From Chryseobacterium indologenes (GTDB lineage Bacteria > Bacteroidota > Bacteroidia > Flavobacteriales > Weeksellaceae), in contig DJTE01000039.1 of NCBI GenBank assembly GCA_002439165.1, forward strand, positions 1 through 64,000: a stretch of DNA of 64,000 nucleotides, read 5' to 3'. Positions 26,367 to 34,532 of this stretch are shown piece by piece (the first letter of the stretch is position 1; each line of letters starts with the position of its first letter). A program made the position numbers and the translations under genes. Below the pieces are notes generated by a model. The model did not search any database and was not told where the DNA came from. It saw nothing but the letters and a program-made list of their open reading frames with translations.

Positions 26367-26939
26367 TTAAGAACGTAATTTTGCCCTGATTTCACTCAGG
26401 TATTCCGGGGTAAGATTTAAAAAAGAAGCGATCAGATACTGAGGAATCCTTTGTATAAACCACGGATAAAGTGTACTGAAATGAAGATAAAGTTCTTCTC
26501 TGGACATTTCATAAAGATAGCGGATCCTTCTCTCGGAAGCCGCATAAGCCCTCTGATAGATCATTCTGAAATACCGTTCCATCACCGGATGTTTCTGAAG
26601 CAGAAGTTCCTGCTGCTGGAGATCAATAACAAGAATGACAGACCGCTCCACAGCCTGAATAGAAAAATCCGACGGAATCTGTCTTTCATATGCAAAAGTA
26701 TCGGTGATCCACCAGTTTTCTATGGCAAACTCTGTGGTCTGCTCTGCTCCTTTCTCATTGATGAAAAATTTCCGTAAACAGCCCTCCGCTACAAAATACA
26801 TACATCTGCAAATCTCTCCATGAAGCATCAGATTCTGTTTTTTCTTTACTTCAAGTACCTGGAAAAAAGAAAATACAGAATCATATTCCTGATCTGTAAC
26901 CGTGATAAATTTGTTTAAATGTGCCCTGAAAGTATCCAT
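26367..26939 (-). CDS. Crp/Fnr-family transcriptional regulator
   Basis: A 190-residue Crp/Fnr-type protein. The cyclic-nucleotide-binding-like beta barrel (about 10-120) includes MYFVAEGCLRKFFINEKGAE, and the C-terminal HTH region is IPQYLIASFLNLTPEYLSEI. It lacks Fnr cysteines and the Crp cAMP pocket residues, as is usual for the short Bacteroidota members. It lies directly upstream of doxX on the same strand and divergent from the DUF1304 gene (47 bp between starts), so it may control both. Confidence 0.88.
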   Translation of the reverse strand: MDTFRAHLNKFITVTDQEYDSVFSFFQVLEVKKKQNLMLHGEICRCMYFVAEGCLRKFFINEKGAEQTTEFAIENWWITDTFAYERQIPSDFSIQAVERSVILVIDLQQQELLLQKHPVMERYFRMIYQRAYAASERRIRYLYEMSREELYLHFSTLYPWFIQRIPQYLIASFLNLTPEYLSEIRAKLRS

Positions 26940-26986
26940 CTTTGCAATTGAGTAACCAAACTTAACTTTATTTTTTTAGTTTTACA

Positions 26987-27370
26987 ATGACAAAATATAA
27001 AATCATGGAACTCGTCGCCAAAATACTTATTGCTGCAGTTGCTTTAGAGCATGTTTATATCCTGTGGATGGAGATGTTCGCCTGGGAAACCAAAGGAAAA
27101 GAAGTTTTTAAGGCCGCCCTGCCACCGGAAATGTTCAAACCCACCAAAGGATTGGCAGCCAATCAGGGGCTGTATAACGGATTTCTGGCTGCCGGACTGA
27201 TCTGGTCTTTTTTTATAGAAGATCCGAAATGGCAGACGAATATCGCCTTATTCTTTTTAGGTTGTGTAGCCATAGCAGGAATTTACGGAGCTGTTTCCGC
27301 CACGAAGAAAATATTCTTTGTACAGGCGCTTCCTGCCATTTTAGCTATTATCGCTGTACTCCTTAAATAA
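26987..27370 (+). CDS. DUF1304 membrane protein
   Basis: A 127-residue integral membrane protein with four predicted helices and the family blocks ALEHVYILWMEMFAWETKG and AANQGLYNGFLAAGL. DUF1304 proteins have no established function. It is divergent from the Crp/Fnr gene and may be under its control. Confidence 0.85.
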   Translation: MTKYKIMELVAKILIAAVALEHVYILWMEMFAWETKGKEVFKAALPPEMFKPTKGLAANQGLYNGFLAAGLIWSFFIEDPKWQTNIALFFLGCVAIAGIYGAVSATKKIFFVQALPAILAIIAVLLK

Positions 27371-27470
27371 TAGATTATTTGCTGGGAATTTTTTGATTTT
27401 CCTGTGCTTTAAAGGAAGCATAATAATCTAAAACCTTTATGCCCTTTAGTTTTTTCAACTTACCCAATGC
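27362..27470. repeat. Diverged single copy of the dispersed intergenic element
   Basis: ATTATTTGCTGGGAATTTTT, TGTGCTTTAAAGGAAGCATA and AATCTAAAACCTTTATGCCC follow, in the same order, the blocks found in each unit of the 15938-16800 array (ATCATTTGCTGAAAATCTCT, TGCGTCTTAAAAGTCGCGTA, TTTAAAACCTTAGTGCC). The similarity is moderate. It starts right at the DUF1304 stop codon. Confidence 0.6.
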
Positions 27471-27575
27471 TGAATTTTTTAATAAATAACAGTAAAATTG
27501 GTAAGCCATATTTTCGATTTTTTATCGCAAATTTGTCATACCTTATCTTGATATTAAAAATTTAAAGTAAAAGTT

Positions 27576-28451
27576 ATGCAAAAGAAAACCTATACAGGAC
27601 AGCCTGTAGTAACCTTAAATAATGGTGTGGATATTCCGGCACTGGGATTTGGAGTATGGCAGATGGAGAATCTGGAAGAATGTGAAAAAGCGGTGATCAA
27701 AGCAATTGAGACGGGCTACCGGATGATTGATACGGCAGCGATCTATCAGAATGAAACCGCGGTAGGAAAGGCTGTGAAGAATAGCGGTGTGGAGAGGGAT
27801 GAACTTTTTATCACCTCAAAAGTATGGGTACAGGATCATGGATATGAAAAGACAAAAAGTGCATTTCAAAGAACCCTGGACAGACTGCAGATGGATTATC
27901 TTGATATGTACCTGATCCACTGGCCTTACGGAGATTTCGCGGGAACCTGGAAAGCAATGGAAGAACTGTATCATGAAGGAAAGATCAAAGCAATAGGGGT
28001 ATGCAATTTTACGGTAGAGAAGCTTGAAGAACTAAAAGAGAATTCAAAGGTAGTTCCGGTGATCAATCAGATTGAACTTCACCCGGTATTTCAGCAGAAA
28101 GAACTTCAGGTGTACGACAGGGAGAATAATATCATTACCCAGCCGTGGAGCCCGCTTGGAAACGGAAATGCAGATCTCCTGAATAATGCAGAATTAAAAA
28201 CAGTCGCTGAAAAATATCATAAAACAACAGCTCAGGTGATCCTGAGATGGCATCTGCAGGAAGGATTTGTAGTCATTCCTAAATCGGTAACCCCTTCCAG
28301 AATTGAAGAAAACTTTAATGTTTTTGATTTTGAACTCACAGAAGATGAAATGAATACCGTTCGTTCTCTGGATACAGGAAAACGGCTGTTCTTTGATCCG
28401 AAAGATCCGGAATGGGAGCAGAAAATGCTGAAATCTGTTGCAGATATTTAA
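27576..28451 (+). CDS. Aldo/keto reductase (AKR5/diketogluconate-reductase-like)
   Basis: A 291-residue aldo/keto reductase with tetrad Asp52, Tyr57, Lys82 and His115 (MIDTAAIYQNE, ITSKVWV and LIHWPYGD). The IPKSVTPSRIEENF segment is the usual 2'-phosphate-binding site for NADPH. It belongs to the 2,5-diketo-D-gluconate-reductase-like group and is not a near relative of the enzyme at 24236. It is closed by its own terminator. Confidence 0.9.
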   Translation: MQKKTYTGQPVVTLNNGVDIPALGFGVWQMENLEECEKAVIKAIETGYRMIDTAAIYQNETAVGKAVKNSGVERDELFITSKVWVQDHGYEKTKSAFQRTLDRLQMDYLDMYLIHWPYGDFAGTWKAMEELYHEGKIKAIGVCNFTVEKLEELKENSKVVPVINQIELHPVFQQKELQVYDRENNIITQPWSPLGNGNADLLNNAELKTVAEKYHKTTAQVILRWHLQEGFVVIPKSVTPSRIEENFNVFDFELTEDEMNTVRSLDTGKRLFFDPKDPEWEQKMLKSVADI

Positions 28452-28462
28452 TCATTATAAAC

Positions 28463-28500
28463 TTTCCGCAGATCACAGGTCTGCGGAAATTATTTTTTTA
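28463..28500 (+). terminator. Strong terminator after the aldo/keto reductase
   Basis: TTTCCGCAGA (28463-28472) and TCTGCGGAAA (28480-28489) form a perfect 10-bp stem, followed by TTATTTTTTT. Confidence 0.9.
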
Positions 28501-28501
28501 A

Positions 28502-28633
28502 GACAGGTGGATTAATTCAAAAAAAATTGATGAAGATAAAAATACAGTTACCCTGAACCCTGACTATATTTTTCCAATACTCAAAGAATTTGATTTAGAT
28601 AAAACCTTGAAGGTTATAAAAAATCGAATTTAG
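28502..28633 (+). pseudogene. Possible C-terminal remnant of a lost gene
   Basis: An open stretch without a start codon reads as a protein-like tail, including NTVTLNPDYIFPILKEFDL and ending VIKNRI at a TAG stop. It begins straight after the terminator of the upstream gene, so nothing can translate it as it stands. The rest of the gap to 28787 has no convincing gene; a minus-strand stretch around 28640-28710 (LARLLYNLEFQSTENMKRLL) also looks protein-like. Both may be debris of deleted genes; the evidence is weak. Confidence 0.3.
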
Positions 28634-28787
28634 AAATTTAAGCAGCCTCTTCATATTTTCTGTTGATTGAAACTCTAAATTATAAAGAAGCCGTGCCAAT
28701 CCCCGAAAGGATCTTATGAATCATATCATAAAAACATGCAGCATTGGTTTTCTGTATTTTCCGTAAATTTTAGATAAAATAAAACCT

Positions 28788-29852
28788 ATGTTCTGGCCCG
28801 ACACCATCAGCAGAAGACTGAATGTAAAATATCCCGTAATCCAGGCTCCGATGTTTGGAGCAAGTACTCCTCGAATGGCCGCTGCCGCCGCAAGAACAGG
28901 AAGTCTTGGATCTCTGGCAATAGCCGATCTCCCCGCAGAAAATGCTGCTGAACAGATCTGGGAAACAAAAAAACTTACCCGTTATCCTTTTGCCGTCAAC
29001 CTGTTTGCTCACAATATTCCCGAAATTACTGAAGCTTTAAAAGAAAAATACACGAAAACAAAGTATTTTATTGAACAGCTGGCTAAAGAAAATCACCTTG
29101 AAGTACAGCTTCCGGACCTTCCTGACCTTAAAGTAAACGGTTATCAGGAACTGGTAGAAGCTGCCATTGAAGAAGGCTGTAAAATACTCAGCTTTACTTT
29201 TGGAAATCTGAATGATACAAGCATTCAGAAACTGAAAGAAAACGGGGTGACCCTCATAGGAACATGTACCTCAGCTGAGGAAGCTATAATCCTGGAAAAA
29301 TCCGGAATTGATATGATCTGCGTCCAGGGAATAGAAGCAGGGGGCCACCGGGGCAGTTTTAATGCTGACAATATTCCGGAAATAGGAGGAATGTCTTTGT
29401 TTTCCGAGGTATATGATCATGTAAAAGTTCCTCTTATCTATGCGGGAGGAATTTATAATGGAAGGACTTTAAGAGCAGCCAGAGCATTAGGTGCACAGGG
29501 ATTTCAGGTGGGAAGCATGCTGCTGGCTTCTCAGGAAAGTGCCCTTCAGCCATTTGAAAAAGAAAGACTCAAAAATGTAGCTGAAAAAGATATTATGCTC
29601 TCCCGGAGCTTTTCAGGACGCTATGCCAGAGGAATCAGAAATAAGTTTATCGAAACGCTTGAACATTCAGAACATATTCTCCCATATCCATACCAGAACA
29701 AGCTGACCAATGAATTAAGGCGCGTTTCCAAAGCAATGAGCAGTACGGATTTTGTAGGTATCTGGACCGGACAGTCCATTCATCATTACAGTGAAGCTTC
29801 CACGGAAGAGATTTTGATCAATCTGATCAGAGATGCTGAAAAGACAAATTAA
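28788..29852 (+). CDS. Nitronate monooxygenase (2-nitropropane dioxygenase-like)
   Basis: A 354-residue FMN-dependent TIM-barrel enzyme of the nitronate monooxygenase family. Diagnostic segments are VIQAPMFGAST near residue 16, GIEAGGHRGSF (the His is the likely catalytic base) and VPLIYAGGIYNGRTLRAARA in the phosphate-binding part. It oxidises alkyl nitronates such as propionate-3-nitronate and detoxifies them. It appears monocistronic. No signal peptide. Confidence 0.9.
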   Translation: MFWPDTISRRLNVKYPVIQAPMFGASTPRMAAAAARTGSLGSLAIADLPAENAAEQIWETKKLTRYPFAVNLFAHNIPEITEALKEKYTKTKYFIEQLAKENHLEVQLPDLPDLKVNGYQELVEAAIEEGCKILSFTFGNLNDTSIQKLKENGVTLIGTCTSAEEAIILEKSGIDMICVQGIEAGGHRGSFNADNIPEIGGMSLFSEVYDHVKVPLIYAGGIYNGRTLRAARALGAQGFQVGSMLLASQESALQPFEKERLKNVAEKDIMLSRSFSGRYARGIRNKFIETLEHSEHILPYPYQNKLTNELRRVSKAMSSTDFVGIWTGQSIHHYSEASTEEILINLIRDAEKTN

Positions 29853-29916
29853 AAATTCAATAGAAATGGACTTTAGTCCGTTTAGTTTAAAATAAAAATT
29901 TATTCAATTCAATAGA

Positions 29917-30000
29917 GGAGGGTTTCAATCCACCGTTATAATTAAGAATACCTTTTGACTGCCAGTCAGAAGGTGACAGGTTCGGATCCCGTATTCTCCA
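29917..30000 (+). tRNA. tRNA-Gly(GCC)-like element with an aberrant 5' half (probable fragment)
   Basis: The 3' half looks like a tRNA. An anticodon stem-loop (29954-29970) has loop CTGCCAG, giving U33, anticodon GCC and A37. It is followed by a 5-nt variable loop, a T-arm-like GGTTCGGATCC and an ATTCTCC acceptor strand with discriminator A30000. GGAGGGT at 29917-29923 can pair with that strand using two G-T pairs. The region between (30 nt) has no D-arm or GG of the D-loop, and the T-loop has G where A58 is conserved. I therefore read it as a tRNA-Gly remnant or 3' fragment and doubt that it is functional. Confidence 0.4.
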
Positions 30001-30014
30001 CACAAGAAACAAAA

Positions 30015-30043
30015 AACTCCTTCCAGTTTACCTGAAAGGAGTT
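30015..30043 (-). terminator. Terminator of the mpl operon
   Basis: On the minus strand AACTCCTTTCAGG pairs imperfectly with CTGGAAGGAGTT and is followed by TTTTTTG, 22 bp beyond the mpl stop codon. Confidence 0.8.
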
Positions 30044-30065
30044 GAAATATATAATGAATGTTATA

Positions 30066-31403
30066 TTATCCGGTAAGATCCAGCCCTCCGAAGTTCCCTG
30101 AACTCATCATCAGGTAAACCCCTTTGGTCTTATCTAAAGTATTCCAGTAAGCATGAAGGTCTTCAGCGCTGGTGAATACTCTTAGGCGGTCATTTTTAAA
30201 TTTTTCTTTAATGAATTCCGGCGAAATAGGTTCCATCCTTTTGATCTTTAAAGCATCTTCGGAATAGAAAACGATGGCTTCGTCCAGTCCGTCCATAGCA
30301 TGGTCATACTGCTCAAGAAAAACAGGATTTAAACTTGAATACGTATGAAGTTCAAGGAAACCGTATCTGGTTTCATTTTTAAACTGTTCCCGGAATGCCT
30401 TCACTGTTGCTTTTACCTTGCTTGGCGCGTGGGCAAAATCTTTGTATAAGGTTCCTTTGTCTTCTCTTTCTACTTTTTCGAGACGTTTTGAAGCCCCTTT
30501 GAAACTCATGATCGCTTCATAGAAATCTTCATCCATAATTCCCAGCTGCTGACAGATATGTCTGGCCCCCTCCATATTCAGAAGATTATGGGCACCGAAA
30601 ACAGACAGAGGAACATCTCCCATTTCTGTTTTCAGATATACTTTTCCGCCGTTGATCTCATATTCAGGAGTTTTATAAGGAATTTTTCTGAAATAATTTT
30701 CAGCAGCTTCCACTACTTTTACCACTTCAGGATCTTCTTCGTTATACACCAGAACACCACCCGGGGTAATGCTTGCTGTAAACCTTCTGAATTGCTCCAC
30801 ATAATCATCAAATGTTTTGAAAACATTGATATGATCCCATGCGATACCGCTCATCAAAGCGATATTCGGCTGGTAAAGGAGGAATTTTGAACGCAGGTCG
30901 ATAGGAGAGGAGAGGTATTCATCACCTTCCAGTACCATAAAATCATTATCCTGAGTAAGTTTTACCATGCAGTCGAAACCTTCCAGCTGTGCACCTACCA
31001 TAAAATCTACATCCTTCTGATGGAAGTTCAAGACATGAAGGATCATAGAGGTGATAGTTGTTTTACCATGTGATCCGGCAATAACAACTCTTGTCTTATC
31101 TTTAGACTGTTCGTAAAGGAATTCAGGGTATGAATAAATTTTCAGTCCCAGTTCTTTTGCTTTGGCCAGCTCAGGATTGTCCTGGTGGGCATGCATTCCG
31201 AGGATAACAGCATCAATATCCGGAGTGATCTTTTCCGGGAACCAGCCCATTTCTTGGGGCAGGATACCTTTCTTTTCCAGTCTGGATCTTGAAGGTTCAA
31301 AAATAGCATCATCCGAACCTGTTACCTGGTAGCCTTTGTCTTTTAACGCAATAGCAAGGTTATGCATGGCGCTTCCGCCGATAGCAATGAAGTGGGTTTT
31401 CAA
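30066..31403 (-). CDS. mpl: UDP-N-acetylmuramate:tripeptide ligase (murein peptide ligase)
   Basis: A 445-residue Mur-ligase-fold enzyme that joins recycled L-Ala-D-Glu-meso-DAP to UDP-MurNAc, saving new synthesis of stem peptides. The N-terminal IAIGGSAMHNLAIAL loop binds UDP, GSHGKTT (110-116) is the ATP P-loop, and KDFAHAPSKVKATVKAFRE fits the Mpl-type C-terminal domain. The DNPELAKAKELGL segment is also Mpl-like. It is last in a four-gene minus-strand run with a 6-bp gap to the lipoprotein gene. Confidence 0.9.
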   Translation of the reverse strand: MKTHFIAIGGSAMHNLAIALKDKGYQVTGSDDAIFEPSRSRLEKKGILPQEMGWFPEKITPDIDAVILGMHAHQDNPELAKAKELGLKIYSYPEFLYEQSKDKTRVVIAGSHGKTTITSMILHVLNFHQKDVDFMVGAQLEGFDCMVKLTQDNDFMVLEGDEYLSSPIDLRSKFLLYQPNIALMSGIAWDHINVFKTFDDYVEQFRRFTASITPGGVLVYNEEDPEVVKVVEAAENYFRKIPYKTPEYEINGGKVYLKTEMGDVPLSVFGAHNLLNMEGARHICQQLGIMDEDFYEAIMSFKGASKRLEKVEREDKGTLYKDFAHAPSKVKATVKAFREQFKNETRYGFLELHTYSSLNPVFLEQYDHAMDGLDEAIVFYSEDALKIKRMEPISPEFIKEKFKNDRLRVFTSAEDLHAYWNTLDKTKGVYLMMSSGNFGGLDLTG

Positions 31404-31409
31404 CTTTAT

Positions 31410-31847
31410 TTACTGTTTTTTTACGTTGTTATTAATAATTTCCTGGAATGCATTCAGAATGTTGTTCCAGTTGGTGGCAAAGTTGGGCATAATCATGCTG
31501 GCATCGGTTTTACTGCCTTCATTAGGCCCCTTCTTGATATTAATGGAAGTCGATATATTATCGTAAAGCTTTTTGCGGTCTTCCTGTATTCTTCTGAAAT
31601 TGTTCTGGGAAAGGGTTTGATCCAGTTTTTTAAGATCTTCGCCGGAAATTTTGAAATCCTGTTTGTACTTTTTTCCCTGGCCTTCAAAAGAATAATGCAC
31701 ATTATTCCCTTTTATAAGCAGATTTTCATAGACCGGTGCATAACCTCCGCTTCTGGAGTAGCTGATATCAAAATCCGAGTATACCTTCTGGCTGTTGCAC
31801 GAAACCAATACTATGACCGCGAATAAGATTCCTAATATTCTGTTCAT
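31410..31847 (-). CDS. Lipoprotein of unknown function
   Basis: A 145-residue lipoprotein with lipobox LVSC at Cys17. The mature part is soluble, with a short DFDISYSRSGGYAPVYENL opening typical of many Bacteroidota small lipoproteins. No known family is recognised. It is embedded between the acyltransferase and mpl genes (13 and 6 bp gaps), so it belongs to their operon and is an envelope protein. Confidence 0.75.
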   Translation of the reverse strand: MNRILGILFAVIVLVSCNSQKVYSDFDISYSRSGGYAPVYENLLIKGNNVHYSFEGQGKKYKQDFKISGEDLKKLDQTLSQNNFRRIQEDRKKLYDNISTSINIKKGPNEGSKTDASMIMPNFATNWNNILNAFQEIINNNVKKQ

Positions 31848-31860
31848 AATTTTACTTACT

Positions 31861-32667
31861 TTAATTATCTGAGTCCTTTTGTTCTAATTTTTTAGCTTTA
31901 AGTTCTTCATCATAATTGTGCAGTACATTGAAGTCTTCCGTCTGCTCAATGGCAGTCATGATCTTCAGTAAGATTTCAGGCGCTTTTTCATTATCGTAAT
32001 CAATATCCAGAGGTGCTTTAAACTCCATGGTAGGTTTTACGCCTGTAACCTTTACCCGGAGGCCTTTTTTGTCAAATGCCCTTCTGAATCCGTTGATCTT
32101 GATCGGAATTACAATCGGGCGCTGGTTTTTCACCAGTTTGGCGGTTCCTCTTCGTCCCTGTGCAAATGCAGATGTAGTACCCTGAGGGAAAGTAGCTACC
32201 CAGCCGTTGTCCAGAGCTTTCATAATATTATCAACCTCGCTCATATCCACCATTCTGTTGATATTCTTTCCTTCTGCTCTCCAGGTTCTTTTTACCGTTA
32301 CAGCTCCTGCGATCTTGAAGATCTTCGGAAGAATACCTTTATTCATGGTTTCTTCAGCGGCTACATAATAAAAATCGATCTTGGGATTGAGCAGGTAGAT
32401 CGGGTTTTTGATGGTATTTAAATATCCGTTATTGACAGCACAGAATGCATGGTACATTGCAGCCACATCTGCAAAATACGTCTGATGGTTGGATACGAAA
32501 AGCACGTTGGAATCCGGAAGATCCACAAGGTGCTCAGTACCGGTTATCTTTAATTTATTAAAGCCGTTGAATCTTCTGTAGGATACAACTCCTAAAATAA
32601 AAATAATTAACCTTTTTAAAAAATAAGGTGTTCCGAATGCATCGGTGAAAATATTTTTCTTCGCCAT
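31861..32667 (-). CDS. Lysophospholipid acyltransferase (PlsC-like)
   Basis: A 268-residue PlsC-family acyltransferase with one N-terminal hydrophobic segment (about residues 15-25). It should transfer an acyl chain to lysophosphatidic acid or a related acceptor at the inner membrane. The catalytic block reads NHQTYFAD, which has five residues between His and Asp where the classical motif HX4D has four, and the second block is FPQGTTS where FPEGTRS is usual. So it is a variant subgroup. It sits in an operon with the Nudix, lipoprotein and mpl genes. Confidence 0.8.
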   Translation of the reverse strand: MAKKNIFTDAFGTPYFLKRLIIFILGVVSYRRFNGFNKLKITGTEHLVDLPDSNVLFVSNHQTYFADVAAMYHAFCAVNNGYLNTIKNPIYLLNPKIDFYYVAAEETMNKGILPKIFKIAGAVTVKRTWRAEGKNINRMVDMSEVDNIMKALDNGWVATFPQGTTSAFAQGRRGTAKLVKNQRPIVIPIKINGFRRAFDKKGLRVKVTGVKPTMEFKAPLDIDYDNEKAPEILLKIMTAIEQTEDFNVLHNYDEELKAKKLEQKDSDN

Positions 32668-32694
32668 CTCTCAATTAAACACGGTAATGCAAAG

Positions 32695-33324
32695 TTACAT
32701 TTTTTTCAGCAACTGGCTAAACTCACTCAATATCATGGCTGTGGCGCCCCAGATAATATATCCGTTGAAATTAATTACCGGAACTTCGTGGCCTCCTGCA
32801 CTTGGAAGAGCCATCAGTTCAGGGCTGTCGGGCAGGTTCAGAAAAGATGTGATGGGAAATTCTATGGTTTCCACAGCTTCACTCTGCTGAAGAACAAAGA
32901 GCGGATTCTTTTTGGTGTAAGAAATATAGGGATATACGTAAAAGTTGCTTGGCGGAATATAGATGGGAGACATTTCCCTGATGATCCTTACATAGTGTTT
33001 GTCTATACCGATCTCTTCTGAGGTCTCACGTACTGCTGTTTCGGCGAAATCCCTGTCCATTTCTTCACGTTTTCCACCCGGAAGGGAGATCTGCCCGCTA
33101 TGCCGGTCATGCTCGTTGATCGTTCTCTGAATCAAAGGAAAATACCATTCATTATCTTTTAAATACAATACAATGTTAACGGCTGCAAACTTTGGATTTT
33201 TGGCCAGTACTTCATCATAAGTAAATACAGGACGGTAGGGTGGTGAAAACACACCATGCGCATTTTCGCCGGGCAGGCCTACACTTTTTATTTTTCTTAA
33301 AAGGTCTTTTCCGAAACTTTCCAT
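32695..33324 (-). CDS. CoA pyrophosphatase (Nudix hydrolase, NudL-like)
   Basis: A 209-residue Nudix hydrolase. The Nudix box covers GGKREEMDRDFAETAVRETS followed by EEIG, and the LIQRTINEHDRHSGQISLPG stretch just before it is the UPF0035/CoA-specific signature. It cleaves CoA to phosphopantetheine and 3',5'-ADP. It is the first gene of the minus-strand operon with the acyltransferase, 27 bp upstream of it. Confidence 0.88.
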   Translation of the reverse strand: MESFGKDLLRKIKSVGLPGENAHGVFSPPYRPVFTYDEVLAKNPKFAAVNIVLYLKDNEWYFPLIQRTINEHDRHSGQISLPGGKREEMDRDFAETAVRETSEEIGIDKHYVRIIREMSPIYIPPSNFYVYPYISYTKKNPLFVLQQSEAVETIEFPITSFLNLPDSPELMALPSAGGHEVPVINFNGYIIWGATAMILSEFSQLLKKM

Positions 33325-33490
33325 ACTTCAAATTTAATAATATAAACCGAAGAACGGAAGCCGTTAACATTAATTAACCATCCGGGGAAATTTTGCAGTT
33401 ACTGTCCACCGGAATTATAGAATAGAAGGAAGGATAGAGAAACTTACCGTATTTTCCCCTAACGGCAATAAGTGACCTTGCGAAAACCGC

Positions 33491-33585
33491 AAACCGTGAC
33501 TTTCGATACCATAAACCGTGATTTTGGAAATTTACGCAGATATGGTGGTTTCTTGCTTTGGTTTAGCGTCTACCTTTGTCCCACT
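33491..33585 (+). promoter_or_regulatory. Promoter region of the curli operon with paired direct repeats
   Basis: AAACCGTGACTTT (33491-33503) and AAACCGTGATTTT (33513-33525) are spaced 22 bp start to start, so they lie on the same face of the helix. About 45 bp further on is TACCTTTG (33571-33578), matching the Bacteroidota -7 element TAnnTTTG. The -33 element is weak (TTTC about 18 bp upstream). Paired direct repeats at that distance upstream of a weak -33 suggest an activator site. The ATG of the curlin gene is at 33610. Confidence 0.55.
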
Positions 33586-33609
33586 ATTAACCAATTAATT
33601 TTTACTAAG

Positions 33610-34428
33610 ATGAAAAATTTCATTACAGGTGTATTTACACTAATGGCCATGAGTTTCGGCTTCGCACAAGCAAATATTGATGTGACTGCCCAGATCGGAA
33701 ACTTAAACACAGCTACAGTAGACCAGACAGGTCTTTTGAACATCAACTCCTTAACACAGGATGGGAACCGTAATACCGCGGATATTGACCAGGTAGGTGC
33801 TTTCAACGTAAACATTGCCTCAAGCGTAGGAAACAGAAACTCAATTGATGTAGACCAGACCGGAGTTGCCAACTACAACAACGTAAGCCAGCAGGGTAAC
33901 AGAAACTCTGCAACAACCTGGCAGTTCGGAATGCAGAACTCAACAGAACAGACTCAGATAGGAAGAAGAAATGAGGCATCATCTATGCAGTTAGGCAGCG
34001 GAAACGAAGTCGTACAATATCAGGATGGAAGAAGAAATTCTGCTTCAGCTATTCAGGTCGGAGATGACAATACCGCTTATCAGGTACAGGATGGCAGACG
34101 AAATGAAGCCACCGGACTTCAGCTGGGTGACAGCAATATTCTGGTACAGTATCAGAGCGGTAACGACAACAGCGCTACCAACGGTCAGGTAGGAGACGGA
34201 AATATCGCACTCTCTGCTCAGGTAGGAGATGATAATACCTCTCTGGGTGCCCAGATCGGAAACGGTAACCAGCTGTATCAGCTTCAGGCCGGTGATTCCA
34301 ATACTGCGATTGATCTTCAGATGGGTAACGGTAACTTTACCTGGGTAGCTCAGAGCGGAGTGGGACATATGCATGTAGGAGCTCAGGTTGGTAACGGAAA
34401 CACAATGGTGGTAAACCAATCCAACTAG
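33610..34428 (+). CDS. csgA: Major curlin-repeat amyloid subunit (CsgA-like)
   Basis: A 272-residue exported protein beginning at the ATG at 33610 (signal peptide MKNFITGVFTLMAMSFGFAQ); the 46 codons in frame upstream are part of the promoter region. The mature protein is built of about 22 eleven-residue half-repeats of the curlin type (QxGxxN, for example QIGNLN, QVGDDN, QLGSGN), roughly twice as many strands as E. coli CsgA. It should form the extracellular amyloid fibre through the curli secretion pathway encoded downstream. A terminator follows within 25 bp, so its mRNA can be made in excess over the secretion genes. Confidence 0.88.
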   Translation: MKNFITGVFTLMAMSFGFAQANIDVTAQIGNLNTATVDQTGLLNINSLTQDGNRNTADIDQVGAFNVNIASSVGNRNSIDVDQTGVANYNNVSQQGNRNSATTWQFGMQNSTEQTQIGRRNEASSMQLGSGNEVVQYQDGRRNSASAIQVGDDNTAYQVQDGRRNEATGLQLGDSNILVQYQSGNDNSATNGQVGDGNIALSAQVGDDNTSLGAQIGNGNQLYQLQAGDSNTAIDLQMGNGNFTWVAQSGVGHMHVGAQVGNGNTMVVNQSN

Positions 34429-34451
34429 ATCCGGATGTACTGTAATCTTAT

Positions 34452-34483
34452 AAAAGGAGAAGCATGCAAGAGTTTCTCCTTTT
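34452..34483 (+). terminator. Terminator between the major curlin and the rest of the operon
   Basis: AAAAGGAGAA (34452-34461) pairs perfectly with TTCTCCTTTT (34474-34483), and T and AAGC follow. It probably attenuates transcription into the curli assembly genes. Confidence 0.8.
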
Positions 34484-34532
34484 TTAAGCTTAAAACAATT
34501 TCCAAAGGCTTTACATTATATATCTTAATAAT

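Noticed and set aside
33472..33609. Upstream extension of the curlin gene
   Set aside because: The extra 46 residues cover the promoter and paired repeats, and the ATG at 33610 gives a clean signal peptide.
34045..34419. 124-residue minus-strand frame
   Set aside because: It is the complement of the repetitive curlin gene; the periodic sequence keeps the opposite strand open.
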